Source: EW11 sp035765635
GTDB lineage: Bacteria > Verrucomicrobiota > Verrucomicrobiia > Opitutales > Opitutaceae
Assembly (NCBI GenBank): GCA_035765635.1
Contig: DASTWZ010000039.1
Coordinates: 1-64,000, forward strand
Length of the DNA stretch: 64,000 nucleotides
Reading direction: 5' to 3'
Made by a program: the position numbers and the translations under genes. The first letter of the stretch is position 1. Every line of letters starts with the position of its first letter. A model generated the notes under the pieces. That model saw only the letters and a program-made list of their open reading frames with translations. It was not told the origin of the DNA and made no database searches. Positions 16,790 through 26,090 of the stretch are shown here, piece after piece.

Positions 16790-19700
16790 TTACTGGCTGG
16801 ATGAGTTCGCGGTCGCTGGATCCTTCAGGAGACCAGTGCCATTCAGGGTCAATCGATCCGTGCTGACCTGGCCGTTCAACGTGGCGCTGTTCAACGTTAC
16901 GGTTCCGGCCGGCGCGGCCACGGTGCCGTGAAGCGTCGAGCCTTGATTCAGCGTCAGGCCGCCAGCGGAGACCTCGATTTGCAACCACTCCGGATGAGCT
17001 GACGCGCCCACCGTGCCGCCGTTGATCGAGAGGCTTTGTGCGAGCTTGAGGATCACCGGACCAACGATGCGCAGCGGCGTGCCGCTGCTGTTCAAGGTCA
17101 GGCGCTGCAGCTCGTAGACTGCGGGCTCTGTTGCGCCTTCCACGCCGAAGACGAAGGCGCTGCTGCCGTTGGCGGTAAACTCACCGTAGACACCCGCGGG
17201 AATCGCGCGCACGCCGGCGTTGCTGTTGAGCGTGAGGTTGCGCAGCGTCGCGAAATCGCCGGGGCTTTGATTCGCGTTGTTCAGTGAAACATTGCGCGTG
17301 CCTGTGGGAGCGTGCGGCGCGGTGACGACTGGCAGACTGATCGCATCGACGCGGCGCACGAGATAACGAAGCAGGGCGTTGCCGTTCATCGTGACGAGCT
17401 GCGTCGTCGGCGCGGCATTGCCGGTTTCGTCTTTGATTCCGCCCAGTGTAGTGGCGGAGCCATTACGCCGAAGCGATGGCGTGCCTGGCAGAAGCAGGTC
17501 ACCGGAGATCATACTGCCACTGTTGAACGTGACGTTTTCAGGGAGAAGGACCTGCGCGGAACCATCGATGTCGCCATTGAGAACGGGCGCATGGCGGGTC
17601 AATGCCGTGATCGTGATCTCGAGCTGCGCGTTGGTGCTGCCGAGATAGTGCGGATCATCGACGGTCGCCACGACGTCGTAGGTGCCAGGCAGGTGCGGCG
17701 CGGTGCTGGCTCCGTTGTACGTGACGTGGACGGTGAGACCGGCTGGTGCCGTTCCGACCGAAACGGTTTTGGCCGTGCCATCATAGGCCTGGCGCAGGCC
17801 GCCCAGCGCGATGACGGCGACCGGCTTGTCGATGATCGTGGCTTCGATCGTCGTCGCGGTCACAGTGAAGTTCACGTCCTGCTCGGCCGGGAGACCCGTC
17901 GCCTGAAGATCGGCGGCGGTGAAATCCGTCGAGGCGAATGTCGCGAGCGTGTAGTGATTGCCCACGGCGTATCCAGTAACTGGATGCAGCGCGAAGGTGA
18001 AGCCGCCTGCGGCCGCCGCGCCCTTGTGCAGTGCGCCCGTGAGCACGAGCTGGTCGGACGCGCCGTTCGCTCCGATATCGAGATCGACGCGAGCTCCGGC
18101 GGACCAGGTGAACTCAGAGCTGCGGAAGGAGCCGATCGTCCCGGCGCCGCCCGGCGTGAGCGCCGCCCCGTCGCCGAGGACAACGCTGCGATTGATCGGG
18201 CCGCTGCCCGTGAGCGACGCGGTGCCGCTCAACGTGATAGGCGAGCCGGCCGTCAGGGAAGCGTTCACGCGTAGTGTGCCAGCGGATACAGTGGTTGGAC
18301 CCGTGTAGGTGCTCGCGCCGTTGAGCGTGAGCGTGCCGCCACCTGTCTTGGTGAATCCGCCCGAGCCTGCGAGCGGGCCGTCGAGGGTGATGTCGAATGG
18401 CTCATCGGCGACGTTAGCCGTTTTGATGGTGATGTTGCCGTTGGTTGGAAGCGTGATGGTCTGCGAAGTGGACCAGTTGGCCTTCGCGCCGAGCGTGCCA
18501 GCGCTGAGACTGACCGTCGTGGTCATGCCGCTGGCGCCGTTTTTCACGATGCCACCGCTGCCGAGATAGAGCGTGCCGCCGTTGACCGTGACCGTGCCGG
18601 AGCCGGCCACGACAGCGCTGTCATATCCGAGGGTGATTTTCTCGAGCGTGGCGACGCCGCCCGAGAAGGTGGCCGTGGCGACATTGTTGGTATTCGCACC
18701 GCTGTTGCGCGCGAGAACCAAGCCGAGCGCCGTGTCGGTCGACGTCAGGCTGCCCGACAGAATCCGCATGCCACCGCCGCGGCCCGCGGTGACCTGATTG
18801 CCCACGATGATCGGACCGGTGACGGTGAGGGCGCCGCCTTCGATGGACATTGCGCCGTTCGAGTTGCTCGTACCGAGGCTGACCGTGTTAGCCGTGCTCG
18901 TGCCGCCCGTCAGGATGATACCGGTGGTGAACGAGATCGGGTTCGCGCTGCTGCGTTGGACGTTGATGTCGGTCGTGCTGAACGTGCCGCCGGAAACCCG
19001 GAGGACTGGCCCGTCGCTGGTGATGCGGACGCCGCCGTTCAACGCCGCGGTGCCGTTCTTGACGGCGAAGACGGTGTTTGGCGCGCCGAACGACGCGAGG
19101 CCACTGGCGGTGTAGGTTCCGCCGTCGATTTCGAGTTGTCCGCCCGAGCCGAGGGCGAGCGTCGTGTTGGCGAGCGTGCCCGTTGTATCCAGACGGAGAA
19201 TACCAGCGCCCACGCTGAGCGGCCCGGTGATCGGGTTCGCCGTGGAGAGCACGAGCGTGCCGGTGCCGAGTTTGCTGAAGCCGTTGCTGCCGGCGAGCGC
19301 GGCGCGGAATGTAGTGGTGGCGCCACTACCGAGCGGGTTGACAGTCACGATCGGGCCGGCTCCGGCCAAGGTGAGCGTGTTGGCTGCGGCGCCGTTGTTG
19401 TCGAGCACCCAGCTGGCCGCGGAACTCGTCGCGGTGTCGCCGAAGGCGATGCTGTTGAGTGTGCGCGGACTATCGAGAACGACGGTGTTGTTGGCCGTGA
19501 TATCGAGCGCGCTGAAATTGGCGCTGTGCGTCGACGCATCGGGAATGACGGCGCCGAGCCAGTTCGCGGCCTCGCTCCAGGCTCCGCCGCTCGTCGGGCG
19601 GTTCCAGGTGCCGTTGCCGGGAAGAAAGGCGATGCGGGTGTAAACCTCGCCAGTCGTGAAACCGGAAGCAGCGTTGCCGGCTGTATCCGTTATTCCACTA

Positions 19701-22345
19701 CCGGATGACTTCACGTCGAGACGAAGCGTCCCGAGACCCGTGATCGACCCGACAGTCACGTCGAACGATGTTCCGCTCGAGGCGCTGACGCCGGTTACCT
19801 CCGCCGCAGCGGAATCGGTTGCTGTCACCGCGAAGCTCGCTGGTGTGACGCCCTGCACGTCTTCGGCAAAACTGACGCGGAAGACCACGCTGGTGATTGC
19901 GGAAGTGATTGTGGCGTCGGCGGGTTCTTGTCGGACGATCGAAGTCACGGCCGGTGGAACCGTATCGACCGTCAAAGTAAACGGCGCAGAGGCCTGGCTG
20001 GTGCCGGTCCCATTGCTCGCCGTGGCGGTGAAGCGGTTGACGCCTTCCGGCAGCGTGGTCGCGGTGTAGTTGAAAATCCATACACCGGAACCGTTCGCGA
20101 CGGCGGTGCCGACGATGCCGGAACCTTCGCGGGTGATGTTTACCGTGATGTTGGCATCAGCGGTGCCGGTCAGCGAAAGGGTGGCGTCATTGGTCGTAGC
20201 CTGATCGGAAATGTTTCCGGCGTTGGTGATGGCGGCCTGAATCACCGGAATGGCGAGACTGCTGTCGAAGGTGAACGAAGCAGACGGCGCGCTGGCATTG
20301 CCGGCGATATCCGTCGCGGTGGCAAAAAGCATGTGTTCGCCCGACGAGAGCGCGGTGCTCAAGGGAAGGATCCATGAGCCGTTTTCCTGGGTGATCGCGG
20401 TGGTCGCCACGAGCGTGCCGTCGATCGAAACGTGGATTTCCGAGAGCGGCTCAGCCGTGCCTTCGATTGATTGGGGATCGGCGTTCACGCGACTGATCGC
20501 GGGCGCAGCCGGCGTGGCAGTGTCGATCGTGACATTGAATGGATCGGAGGTGAACTCGGTGCCGTTGACTGTGCCGGAGGCGCGGAAGGCGTACGAACCA
20601 TCGGCCAGGATGGAGCCGGTGTAGTCGAAGGACCACTGGCCATTTGTATCCACGTTCGCACTACCGAGAGGCGCGGCGAGATCTGCGCGGCTCACCGTGA
20701 CCTGGTTGCCGGCGATGCCGACACCGTGCAGGACGAGAGCGTTGTCGTGAGTCACGCCGTCTGAGGTGGAGCGACCGGTGTCGGTGTCGATGGCCGTGAC
20801 GGCGATGGAGGGCTGGACGGCGGTGGCTTCTGTGGCCGGCGCACTCTCGTCGTAGGCGATGTCGTTCATCGCGGTGACGGTGTAGTAGTACGTGTTACCC
20901 GCGGTGATGGTGTTATCGCTGAACGACGTGGCGGTGACGCGCGCGGCGACGGCGGTGTACGGTCCGCCGGCCGTGGTGGCGCGTTTGATCGTGTACATCG
21001 TGGCATCGGCGGACGCGGTCCACGAAAGATTGATGCGCGTGCTGTTGGCCCAGGCGGCGATGAGATCGGTGGGCGCGGCGGGCGGCGGTGCGAAGCAGCC
21101 CAAGCCGGCGAGGTCGCTGGAGGGCGTCAGATGCATGAACGTGATGAACGGCATGGCGCCGCCGGGTCCGCGCGGTTGCGTGAGCTGCGTGGCGTCGACG
21201 CTGACGAAGTCGGTGGCATCGACGGTGACGCCAGGAATATTCCACGAATTGTTCGTCGTGTTTTCCGGAGGATTGTTGTCGTCCTTGATGGCGGTGCCGA
21301 CGTACGCGATGTTGTCATGCAGCACCTCGCGGAAACCCGGGATGTCTGCGCTCATGTCGCTCGTGCGCTCGAGCATGTCGAAGTTTCCCGCGGAATTATT
21401 GTAGGCGCTGTTGTGGGTCCAGACGGCGGCCTGGCCGGGCTGATGATTGGCGTAAAAGCCGTGAGCGTTGTTGTTGACGGAAAGGCAGTATGAGACCGTG
21501 TGAACCGGAACTGGATTGGGTGGGATCGTCGAAGGATCAGCGCCGAAACCGCCGATCTTGAAACCGTTGGAGTCGCCCGGACCGTGGTGATTGAAAGACC
21601 AGCAGTGGTCGAAGACATTGGCGCCGATCGACGAGATGCAGTCGAAACCATCGTCGCTGTTGTTCCAGGCGCGGCAGTAGCGGAAGGCGACGCCGTTGCC
21701 ATGTGCGCCGAAGCCGTCGGTGTTGCCGATGGCTTCGGAGTTGGTGCCGATGTTGTTGTAGGAATCGCAGCGCGTGCAGGAGCCGCGGGAGCGGTTGGTG
21801 AAATAGAAACCGTTGGCGGCGTTGTCGTGAGCGACGCAGTCGTAGAAATCGACCTGGGCTGCGGAGCCGTCGATGCGCCAGCACTCGGATTGCTTTTGGT
21901 TGCCGACGGGAACGCCGGTGACTTCGAAGCCGATGATGGTCAGGGCTGAGCCGGTGACGCGGAAACCGCAGACGCGCAGATTCGTGGGCGTGCCGGTGAA
22001 ATCGAAAACTGGTTTTTCGCTGGCGTACGCGGAGTAGGTGACGCCGCTTTTATTGAGGACGTGGACGTAGTTGTAATTCGCGTCCGTCGCCGCGATGGCG
22101 AAATTTTTATAAGTACCGCCGCGAACCCAAACGGTGTCGCCGGCGGACGCGGCGGCCTGCGCTTGCATGAGCGTGGCGAAGGGCGCGTCGATCGTGCCGG
22201 CGTTGGAGTCGCTGCCCGTGGGCGCGACGTAGAATTCGGCGGCGTTCAGCGTGTGAGCGGAAAGCGCGACAAATAATAGGAGCAGGGCAAAAGCGCTCGA
22301 GAAAAGTTTCTCGGCGTGGACGAAACGGCGATGACAGGGTTGCAT
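16790..22345 (-). CDS. Giant multidomain family PL9 pectate lyase with FN3/Ig and autotransporter-associated beta-strand repeats
   Basis: A 1,851-residue secreted protein; I start at the ATG at 22345, which gives a proper signal peptide (FALLLLFVALSAHTLNA). Residues about 37-415 are a right-handed beta-helix pectate lyase of family PL9. The calcium site of Pel9A is complete: Asp in GNTDGFGAHG (about 210) and three Asp in NNSDDGFD (about 231, 232, 235). The catalytic Lys is present in SNGFKIGG (about 263). Next come a fibronectin III domain (about 422-512), several bacterial Ig-like modules (GSYAFRASGTVNG; SGEHMLFATATDIAGNAS), then a long run of autotransporter-associated repeats (GAGPIVTVNPLGSGATTTFR; GGFTKTGGGTLTLNGASTYT). 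An MBG/YDG-type Ig domain (AYDGTAKTVSVGTAPAGLTV) and a C-terminal module rich in LTLNS/GDFATLRNLTLNS follow. There is no autotransporter barrel and no PEP-CTERM. Confidence 0.85.
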   Translation of the reverse strand: MQPCHRRFVHAEKLFSSAFALLLLFVALSAHTLNAAEFYVAPTGSDSNAGTIDAPFATLMQAQAAASAGDTVWVRGGTYKNFAIAATDANYNYVHVLNKSGVTYSAYASEKPVFDFTGTPTNLRVCGFRVTGSALTIIGFEVTGVPVGNQKQSECWRIDGSAAQVDFYDCVAHDNAANGFYFTNRSRGSCTRCDSYNNIGTNSEAIGNTDGFGAHGNGVAFRYCRAWNNSDDGFDCISSIGANVFDHCWSFNHHGPGDSNGFKIGGFGADPSTIPPNPVPVHTVSYCLSVNNNAHGFYANHQPGQAAVWTHNSAYNNSAGNFDMLERTSDMSADIPGFREVLHDNIAYVGTAIKDDNNPPENTTNNSWNIPGVTVDATDFVSVDATQLTQPRGPGGAMPFITFMHLTPSSDLAGLGCFAPPPAAPTDLIAAWANSTRINLSWTASADATMYTIKRATTAGGPYTAVAARVTATSFSDNTITAGNTYYYTVTAMNDIAYDESAPATEATAVQPSIAVTAIDTDTGRSTSDGVTHDNALVLHGVGIAGNQVTVSRADLAAPLGSANVDTNGQWSFDYTGSILADGSYAFRASGTVNGTEFTSDPFNVTIDTATPAAPAISRVNADPQSIEGTAEPLSEIHVSIDGTLVATTAITQENGSWILPLSTALSSGEHMLFATATDIAGNASAPSASFTFDSSLAIPVIQAAITNAGNISDQATTNDATLSLTGTADANITVNITREGSGIVGTAVANGSGVWIFNYTATTLPEGVNRFTATASNGTGTSQASAPFTLTVDTVPPAVTSIVRQEPADATITSAITSVVFRVSFAEDVQGVTPASFAVTATDSAAAEVTGVSASSGTSFDVTVGSITGLGTLRLDVKSSGSGITDTAGNAASGFTTGEVYTRIAFLPGNGTWNRPTSGGAWSEAANWLGAVIPDASTHSANFSALDITANNTVVLDSPRTLNSIAFGDTATSSAASWVLDNNGAAANTLTLAGAGPIVTVNPLGSGATTTFRAALAGSNGFSKLGTGTLVLSTANPITGPLSVGAGILRLDTTGTLANTTLALGSGGQLEIDGGTYTASGLASFGAPNTVFAVKNGTAALNGGVRITSDGPVLRVSGGTFSTTDINVQRSSANPISFTTGIILTGGTSTANTVSLGTSNSNGAMSIEGGALTVTGPIIVGNQVTAGRGGGMRILSGSLTSTDTALGLVLARNSGANTNNVATATFSGGVATLEKITLGYDSAVVAGSGTVTVNGGTLYLGSGGIVKNGASGMTTTVSLSAGTLGAKANWSTSQTITLPTNGNITIKTANVADEPFDITLDGPLAGSGGFTKTGGGTLTLNGASTYTGPTTVSAGTLRVNASLTAGSPITLSGTASLTGSGPINRSVVLGDGAALTPGGAGTIGSFRSSEFTWSAGARVDLDIGANGASDQLVLTGALHKGAAAAGGFTFALHPVTGYAVGNHYTLATFASTDFTAADLQATGLPAEQDVNFTVTATTIEATIIDKPVAVIALGGLRQAYDGTAKTVSVGTAPAGLTVHVTYNGASTAPHLPGTYDVVATVDDPHYLGSTNAQLEITITALTRHAPVLNGDIDGSAQVLLPENVTFNSGSMISGDLLLPGTPSLRRNGSATTLGGIKDETGNAAPTTQLVTMNGNALLRYLVRRVDAISLPVVTAPHAPTGTRNVSLNNANQSPGDFATLRNLTLNSNAGVRAIPAGVYGEFTANGSSAFVFGVEGATEPAVYELQRLTLNSSGTPLRIVGPVILKLAQSLSINGGTVGASAHPEWLQIEVSAGGLTLNQGSTLHGTVAAPAGTVTLNSATLNGQVSTDRLTLNGTGLLKDPATANSSSQ

Positions 22346-22860
22346 GGAGAGAAGGTCTGGTGCGCTCGCGCAGCGTGAATTGGGTGAATGCGCGAAGCGG
22401 TGCGCGGCGGTTAGCCGCGAAGTTGAAGGCTGAGCCGCGCGGACTTCGGGACGAAAAGGTGCGCGACCATGGAGAGGGTGGAAAAGGCGACCCGCTTTCG
22501 CGGCGCAACCCTCGCAGCCGCAAGCTGGACAGCAGGGGCGGAGGCGTCGCGCGAAAGGCAAAGTCCCTCGAAAGCGTTTCTGTTGAAGCCCTCGCCCCCA
22601 CGCTGCGCAAACGGACGCGAATTCGTACAGTCCGGAGCGCGAGATACCTAGGGTCTCCCACGAATCACACGAATCACACCAAATGACCGAACCATTTTCC
22701 CACGGAATTCACGGACGGCACGGAAACGGAGTGGTTTAGTCCGTGTAGCTTTCGGCGGTGGACCGAATTTATCCTGAGTCAAAACCTGTCCTTGCTGAAA
22801 CCGGCTCTCGGCAACGATCCCTGAGTTGCTCTGATTTTTTTAATCTGCTTTTTCCTGACA
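22346..22860. other. Intergenic gap with a partial type E repeat
   Basis: 515 bases between the divergent PL9 and DUF805 genes. At about 22656-22740 there is a half copy of the type E repeat: CCCACGAATCACACGAATCA, then TTCCCACGGAATTCACGG. Its fuller relative is at 59227-59375. The remainder shows no gene or clear promoter. Confidence 0.5.
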
Positions 22861-24315
22861 ATGTCGATGCACGCAGCGGATTTGTGGAGCTTTCGAGGAC
22901 GGCTTGGGCGAGGGGCATATGCGATCTGGGGCATCCTCCTCTTTGCGGTGAAATATAATATCGATCGCGTCGTTTCGGGCGCGGTATTTGAACGGACCTG
23001 GTATCCCTGGTTTTATTTATTTGGTCGCGGTCAATCGATCACTGACATCGAGCCACGGTTCTTGCTGACGTTGTTGGCTCTGAGTTTGCCGTTTATCTTT
23101 GTTGGGATCGCGATGACTTTGCGCCGGTTGAACGACGCGGGATGGCCACGGGGACTGGTGCTGCTTTTTTTCGTGCCGTTCGTGAATGTTTTATTCTTTG
23201 CCGTCTTGTGCGTGCAGCGCTCGGTGCTGGAGGAAACAGAAAAAAAGGGCACGCGTGAGCGGTGGATCAACCGATTCGCCAGCGATAGGCCCTGGACGGC
23301 TGCGGGGTTGGGGCTGCTCGTGACGACAATCTTCGGCCTGTTGGCACTCCTGCTGAGTGTGCAATTTTTTGAACAATATGCATGGGGCGTTTTCGTGGGT
23401 ATTCCCTTTGTCATGGGCTTTTCTGCCGCGACCAGTCTTTGCCTCGGCGGAGCACGCGGATGGGGAGATTGCGCGTTAGCAGGAATCGCTTCGGTCACAC
23501 TGCTTGCCGGGATGATCCTGGCGTTCGCCGTCGAAGGCGTGATCTGCATTGCGATGGCGGCGCCGATTGCCCTGGCACTCGCATTGCTGGGCTCGACGGT
23601 CGCGTGGTGGCTTTGTCGCAATCGCAACGAGCAGAGTGGTGGGCAGGTCCAAGCGTTTTCCATTGGTTGGCTCGCGGTGCCTTTGTTGCTTATGACTGAA
23701 GCGCGTGTGCCGCTCGATCCTCCGGAGTATTCGGTGACGACGCGTTGCGAGATCAACGCCTCGCCTGCAGCAGTTTGGCGGCATGTTATTTCGTTCGGTG
23801 AACTTCCCGCACCCCGCGAATCGATCTTCCTGGCTGGAATCGCGTATCCCGTTCGCGCACGACTCGAGGGTCGCGGTCCGGGCGCGGTCAGATATTGCGA
23901 GTTCTCAACCGGCGCTTTTGTCGAGCCGATCACGATCTGGGAAGAAAATCGTCATTTGGCTTTCAATGTGGCAAAACAGCCGCGACCGATGCGCGAGTGG
24001 TCGCCCTACAATCAAATCAACCCGGCTCACCTCGATGGGTTTTTCCGCTCTCAGCGAGGGGAGTTTCGTTTGATCGAATTGTCGGACGGCAAAACGCTTT
24101 TGGAAGGCACGACGTGGTACCGCCAAAATTTAGCGCCGCAGGCATATTGGCGCGCGTGGTCGGACTATCTCGTCCACGCGATCCATCGTCGCGTGCTCGA
24201 ACATATTAAACGTGAGACGGAGAGCGCTGTCGTGTCGGCTGTGAAAGACACGTCTCCAGTTTCATCCGATAAAATCGTTTCTTACCAACGCCGGGAAGCC
24301 GTGCTTTTCCAGTAG
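22861..24315 (+). CDS. DUF805 membrane protein fused to an SRPBCC-like C-terminal domain
   Basis: A 484-residue protein. The first 120 residues are DUF805-like: SFRGRLGRGAYAIWGI, a helix, then AMTLRRLNDAGWPRGLVLLF, the conserved 'RRLhD.g.sGw' element in modified form. A second membrane block of about six helices follows to residue 285. The final 200 residues are outside the membrane and resemble a START/SRPBCC (polyketide cyclase-like) fold: SVTTRCEINASPAAVWRHVI, the usual start of such domains, and DGKTLLEGTTWYRQNLAPQA near the end. The combination suggests a membrane-tethered lipid or hydrophobic-ligand binding protein; the ligand is unknown. Its last 54 bases overlap the 3' end of the convergent RES toxin gene. 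Confidence 0.7.
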   Translation: MSMHAADLWSFRGRLGRGAYAIWGILLFAVKYNIDRVVSGAVFERTWYPWFYLFGRGQSITDIEPRFLLTLLALSLPFIFVGIAMTLRRLNDAGWPRGLVLLFFVPFVNVLFFAVLCVQRSVLEETEKKGTRERWINRFASDRPWTAAGLGLLVTTIFGLLALLLSVQFFEQYAWGVFVGIPFVMGFSAATSLCLGGARGWGDCALAGIASVTLLAGMILAFAVEGVICIAMAAPIALALALLGSTVAWWLCRNRNEQSGGQVQAFSIGWLAVPLLLMTEARVPLDPPEYSVTTRCEINASPAAVWRHVISFGELPAPRESIFLAGIAYPVRARLEGRGPGAVRYCEFSTGAFVEPITIWEENRHLAFNVAKQPRPMREWSPYNQINPAHLDGFFRSQRGEFRLIELSDGKTLLEGTTWYRQNLAPQAYWRAWSDYLVHAIHRRVLEHIKRETESAVVSAVKDTSPVSSDKIVSYQRREAVLFQ

Positions 24316-24903
24316 GTCGGCCAGTTTAGCGTGAGTATAAAGCGGAGTTTGGTCGGAGAAATTGGCCGGGAAATCGGTGGCGTACTCTGCAAACAAAGCC
24401 AGGCAGCGGCCGCCAGCTAAGCGCACGGAGTCGTATAGGATTCCTTGTGGTTTCTCGGGATGTTCTCGCAGCGCCTTTGCCCAATCCTGGCAAACGCTGT
24501 AGGGACCGCGGAACGTGCCACCGTGAGCGCCCATTTCCTGGAGGCCGATCGGATCGAGTATATCGACGACAGATAATGGCTTCGGCAGCGTGGCCGTCCA
24601 CGCCGAGCGTTCCATCACCTTTTTGTGTGGAATTCGGTGTTCGGCGGGTGGTTTGGTCGCGAGATCATCCCAAAAGACTTCCCAGAAACATATCTCCGCG
24701 GAGGCCCCCAGATAGAGGGTGCCGGGCATGTCTGGCCGTGAAAATCGCCACGCTGCATCGGTCGAGTAGTGGGCGGGTGGATGTTTCGACTTTCCGATTC
24801 GGTGCCAGATAGTGACTGGCAACTCGGAAAGAAGGATCGTAGGAATGTGTCGCTCCGCCAAATCGGAAGGGGGTGGCATCGCATGACCGAGGTCTTGGGC
24901 CAC
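24262..24903 (-). CDS. RES-domain toxin
   Basis: RES toxins of type II toxin-antitoxin systems degrade cellular NAD+. This 213-residue protein has the domain landmarks: the first Arg in TIWHRIG, RFSRPDMPGTLYLGASAEI with the second Arg and the strand, a glutamate in CFWEVFWDD, and the serine in QGILYDSVRLAGG. The R-E-S residues that name the family are therefore all present and the toxin looks intact. It starts with GTG at 24903, one base after the stop of the upstream partner gene, so the two are translationally coupled. The 3' end overlaps the convergent DUF805 gene by 54 bp. Confidence 0.82.
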   Translation of the reverse strand: MAQDLGHAMPPPSDLAERHIPTILLSELPVTIWHRIGKSKHPPAHYSTDAAWRFSRPDMPGTLYLGASAEICFWEVFWDDLATKPPAEHRIPHKKVMERSAWTATLPKPLSVVDILDPIGLQEMGAHGGTFRGPYSVCQDWAKALREHPEKPQGILYDSVRLAGGRCLALFAEYATDFPANFSDQTPLYTHAKLADLLEKHGFPALVRNDFIG

Positions 24904-24904
24904 G

Positions 24905-25441
24905 TTAATCTGGATTGGTTCGTCCAGCAGCCTCTATCACTTCGCGAACTGCGTCGGCGCCCCGCTCCGTATGTGCAAGATAACTGATCCCGTCGAGGTG
25001 GGTACGCGGCACTGTAATAAAATCCAGGAGGGCCCACCCGTTTTCATCGAAGGCCGCCAGAAGTGGCTTGATCCATGGTTTGACCGACATGCGCCGGCCT
25101 TCTGTCGTGAACTGCCAGTACGGAAACTTCAGACCTTTTCCGCGCAACGCTGGATAGGCAACGAGATCGCCTCGCTCGAACATGTTGCGCACGGTTGTAT
25201 CGGAGACATTAAGCTTCACGGCGACTTGCTCCGTCGAGTACGCGGGGCCGCTTCGATTTTCGATCATCGGTTTTGCCTGATCGCCTCGAAAGGTCGCCTC
25301 TTCCCAACGTGCTGCTGCATCCCACTGTTCCTGCTGCTGTTCGCGCGCTAAAGCGATGATGCGGGAAGGCGCGAGATTTGCGGCCCTTAATAAGGCCCGA
25401 ATTCCATTCTCAGCGACTTCTTCGGCCGTGGTAGTTGACAT
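24905..25441 (-). CDS. Probable antitoxin of the RES toxin, with helix-turn-helix and toxin-binding-like C-terminus
   Basis: A 178-residue protein immediately upstream of the RES gene. The middle has a MerR/excisionase-type helix-turn-helix (YSTEQVAVKLNVSDTTVRNM, then FERGDLVAYPA), while most RES antitoxins carry an Xre-type HTH. The C-terminal 50 residues (WIKPLLAAFDENGWALLDFI, TVPRTHLDGISYLAH, VREVIEAAGRTN) follow the layout of the MbcA/ParS/Xre toxin-binding domain, in which a segment 'P...l.g.tPl..l....d.V......' docks on the toxin. The call rests on gene order, the one-base spacing and that layout; sequence similarity to known antitoxins is weak. Such antitoxins usually repress their own operon. 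Confidence 0.62.
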   Translation of the reverse strand: MSTTTAEEVAENGIRALLRAANLAPSRIIALAREQQQEQWDAAARWEEATFRGDQAKPMIENRSGPAYSTEQVAVKLNVSDTTVRNMFERGDLVAYPALRGKGLKFPYWQFTTEGRRMSVKPWIKPLLAAFDENGWALLDFITVPRTHLDGISYLAHTERGADAVREVIEAAGRTNPD

Positions 25442-25629
25442 GTTGGCATTGAAGAGAAATTGGCCAAGTATTCAAGAAAACAAACATGCAAACTCGCAAG
25501 AGGTCCGGGGCCCCAGCAATCTGCCCACAAGCGAGTCATTCAGCTATTTATGCAGCCTTTCCATATTCGTTATGGGACCAGCGCGAGAATTTTTGACGCG
25601 GGGGCGGAGTCGGGTCAGTTACGCTTGAT

Positions 25630-26034
25630 ATGGCCTCTTCGAATACCTCTTCGCGCTCGCCGTTTCTTCTCTTGTTTCGCAATGCTGGGCCGGACGCGCA
25701 TGCTCACCTCAATGAACAGGAGCGCGCGGATCTTACCAAGCGCTGGAATGATTGGTACGGGCGGCTCGAGGCTGAAGGCAAAGTCTCCACGGGAGCTCCG
25801 CTTGCGCTGAATGGGCGCGTCGTCACGGGCCGGGTCGGAAATGTCGTGACTGACGGGCCCTATGCCGAAGCGAAGGAGATCGTCGGCGGATTTGTGATTT
25901 TGACCGTGGCGAATCTCGACGAGGCGACAGAGATCGCGCGACAAGTGCCAGGGCTTGCCATCGATTTGACCGTCGAGGTGCGGCCGATCGCCGCGGTAAG
26001 TCCGGCCCTCGAGGGCGTGAAGGGGCACGCTTAA
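25630..26034 (+). CDS. YCII-related domain protein
   Basis: A 134-residue cytoplasmic protein of the YCII/DGPF family. It has the family landmarks FLLLFRNAG, NDWYGRLEAEGKVSTGAPL, the signature TDGPYAEAKEIVGGFVILTV (from 'DGPF.e.KE.lgG') and LDEATEIARQVPG, ending in VEVRPI. The family has a dimeric ferredoxin-like fold with a conserved His-Asp pair in some members; the reaction is unknown. Many such genes sit beside ECF sigma factor genes, but no sigma factor is adjacent here. It is divergent from the RES toxin-antitoxin genes and lies 56 bp upstream of the GH105 gene on the same strand. Confidence 0.85.
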   Translation: MASSNTSSRSPFLLLFRNAGPDAHAHLNEQERADLTKRWNDWYGRLEAEGKVSTGAPLALNGRVVTGRVGNVVTDGPYAEAKEIVGGFVILTVANLDEATEIARQVPGLAIDLTVEVRPIAAVSPALEGVKGHA

Positions 26035-26090
26035 CGGCATAACTGGCGGGTAGTTTGCCAAGCGGCGGCGGCGGGGCGTCTGCTTTTTTC

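Noticed and set aside
16790..22345. Type V autotransporter
   Set aside because: Passenger-type repeats are present but no beta-barrel domain at the C-terminus.
25460..25810. 116-residue frame overlapping the YCII gene
   Set aside because: Out of frame with the well-matched YCII protein and with no recognisable pattern.
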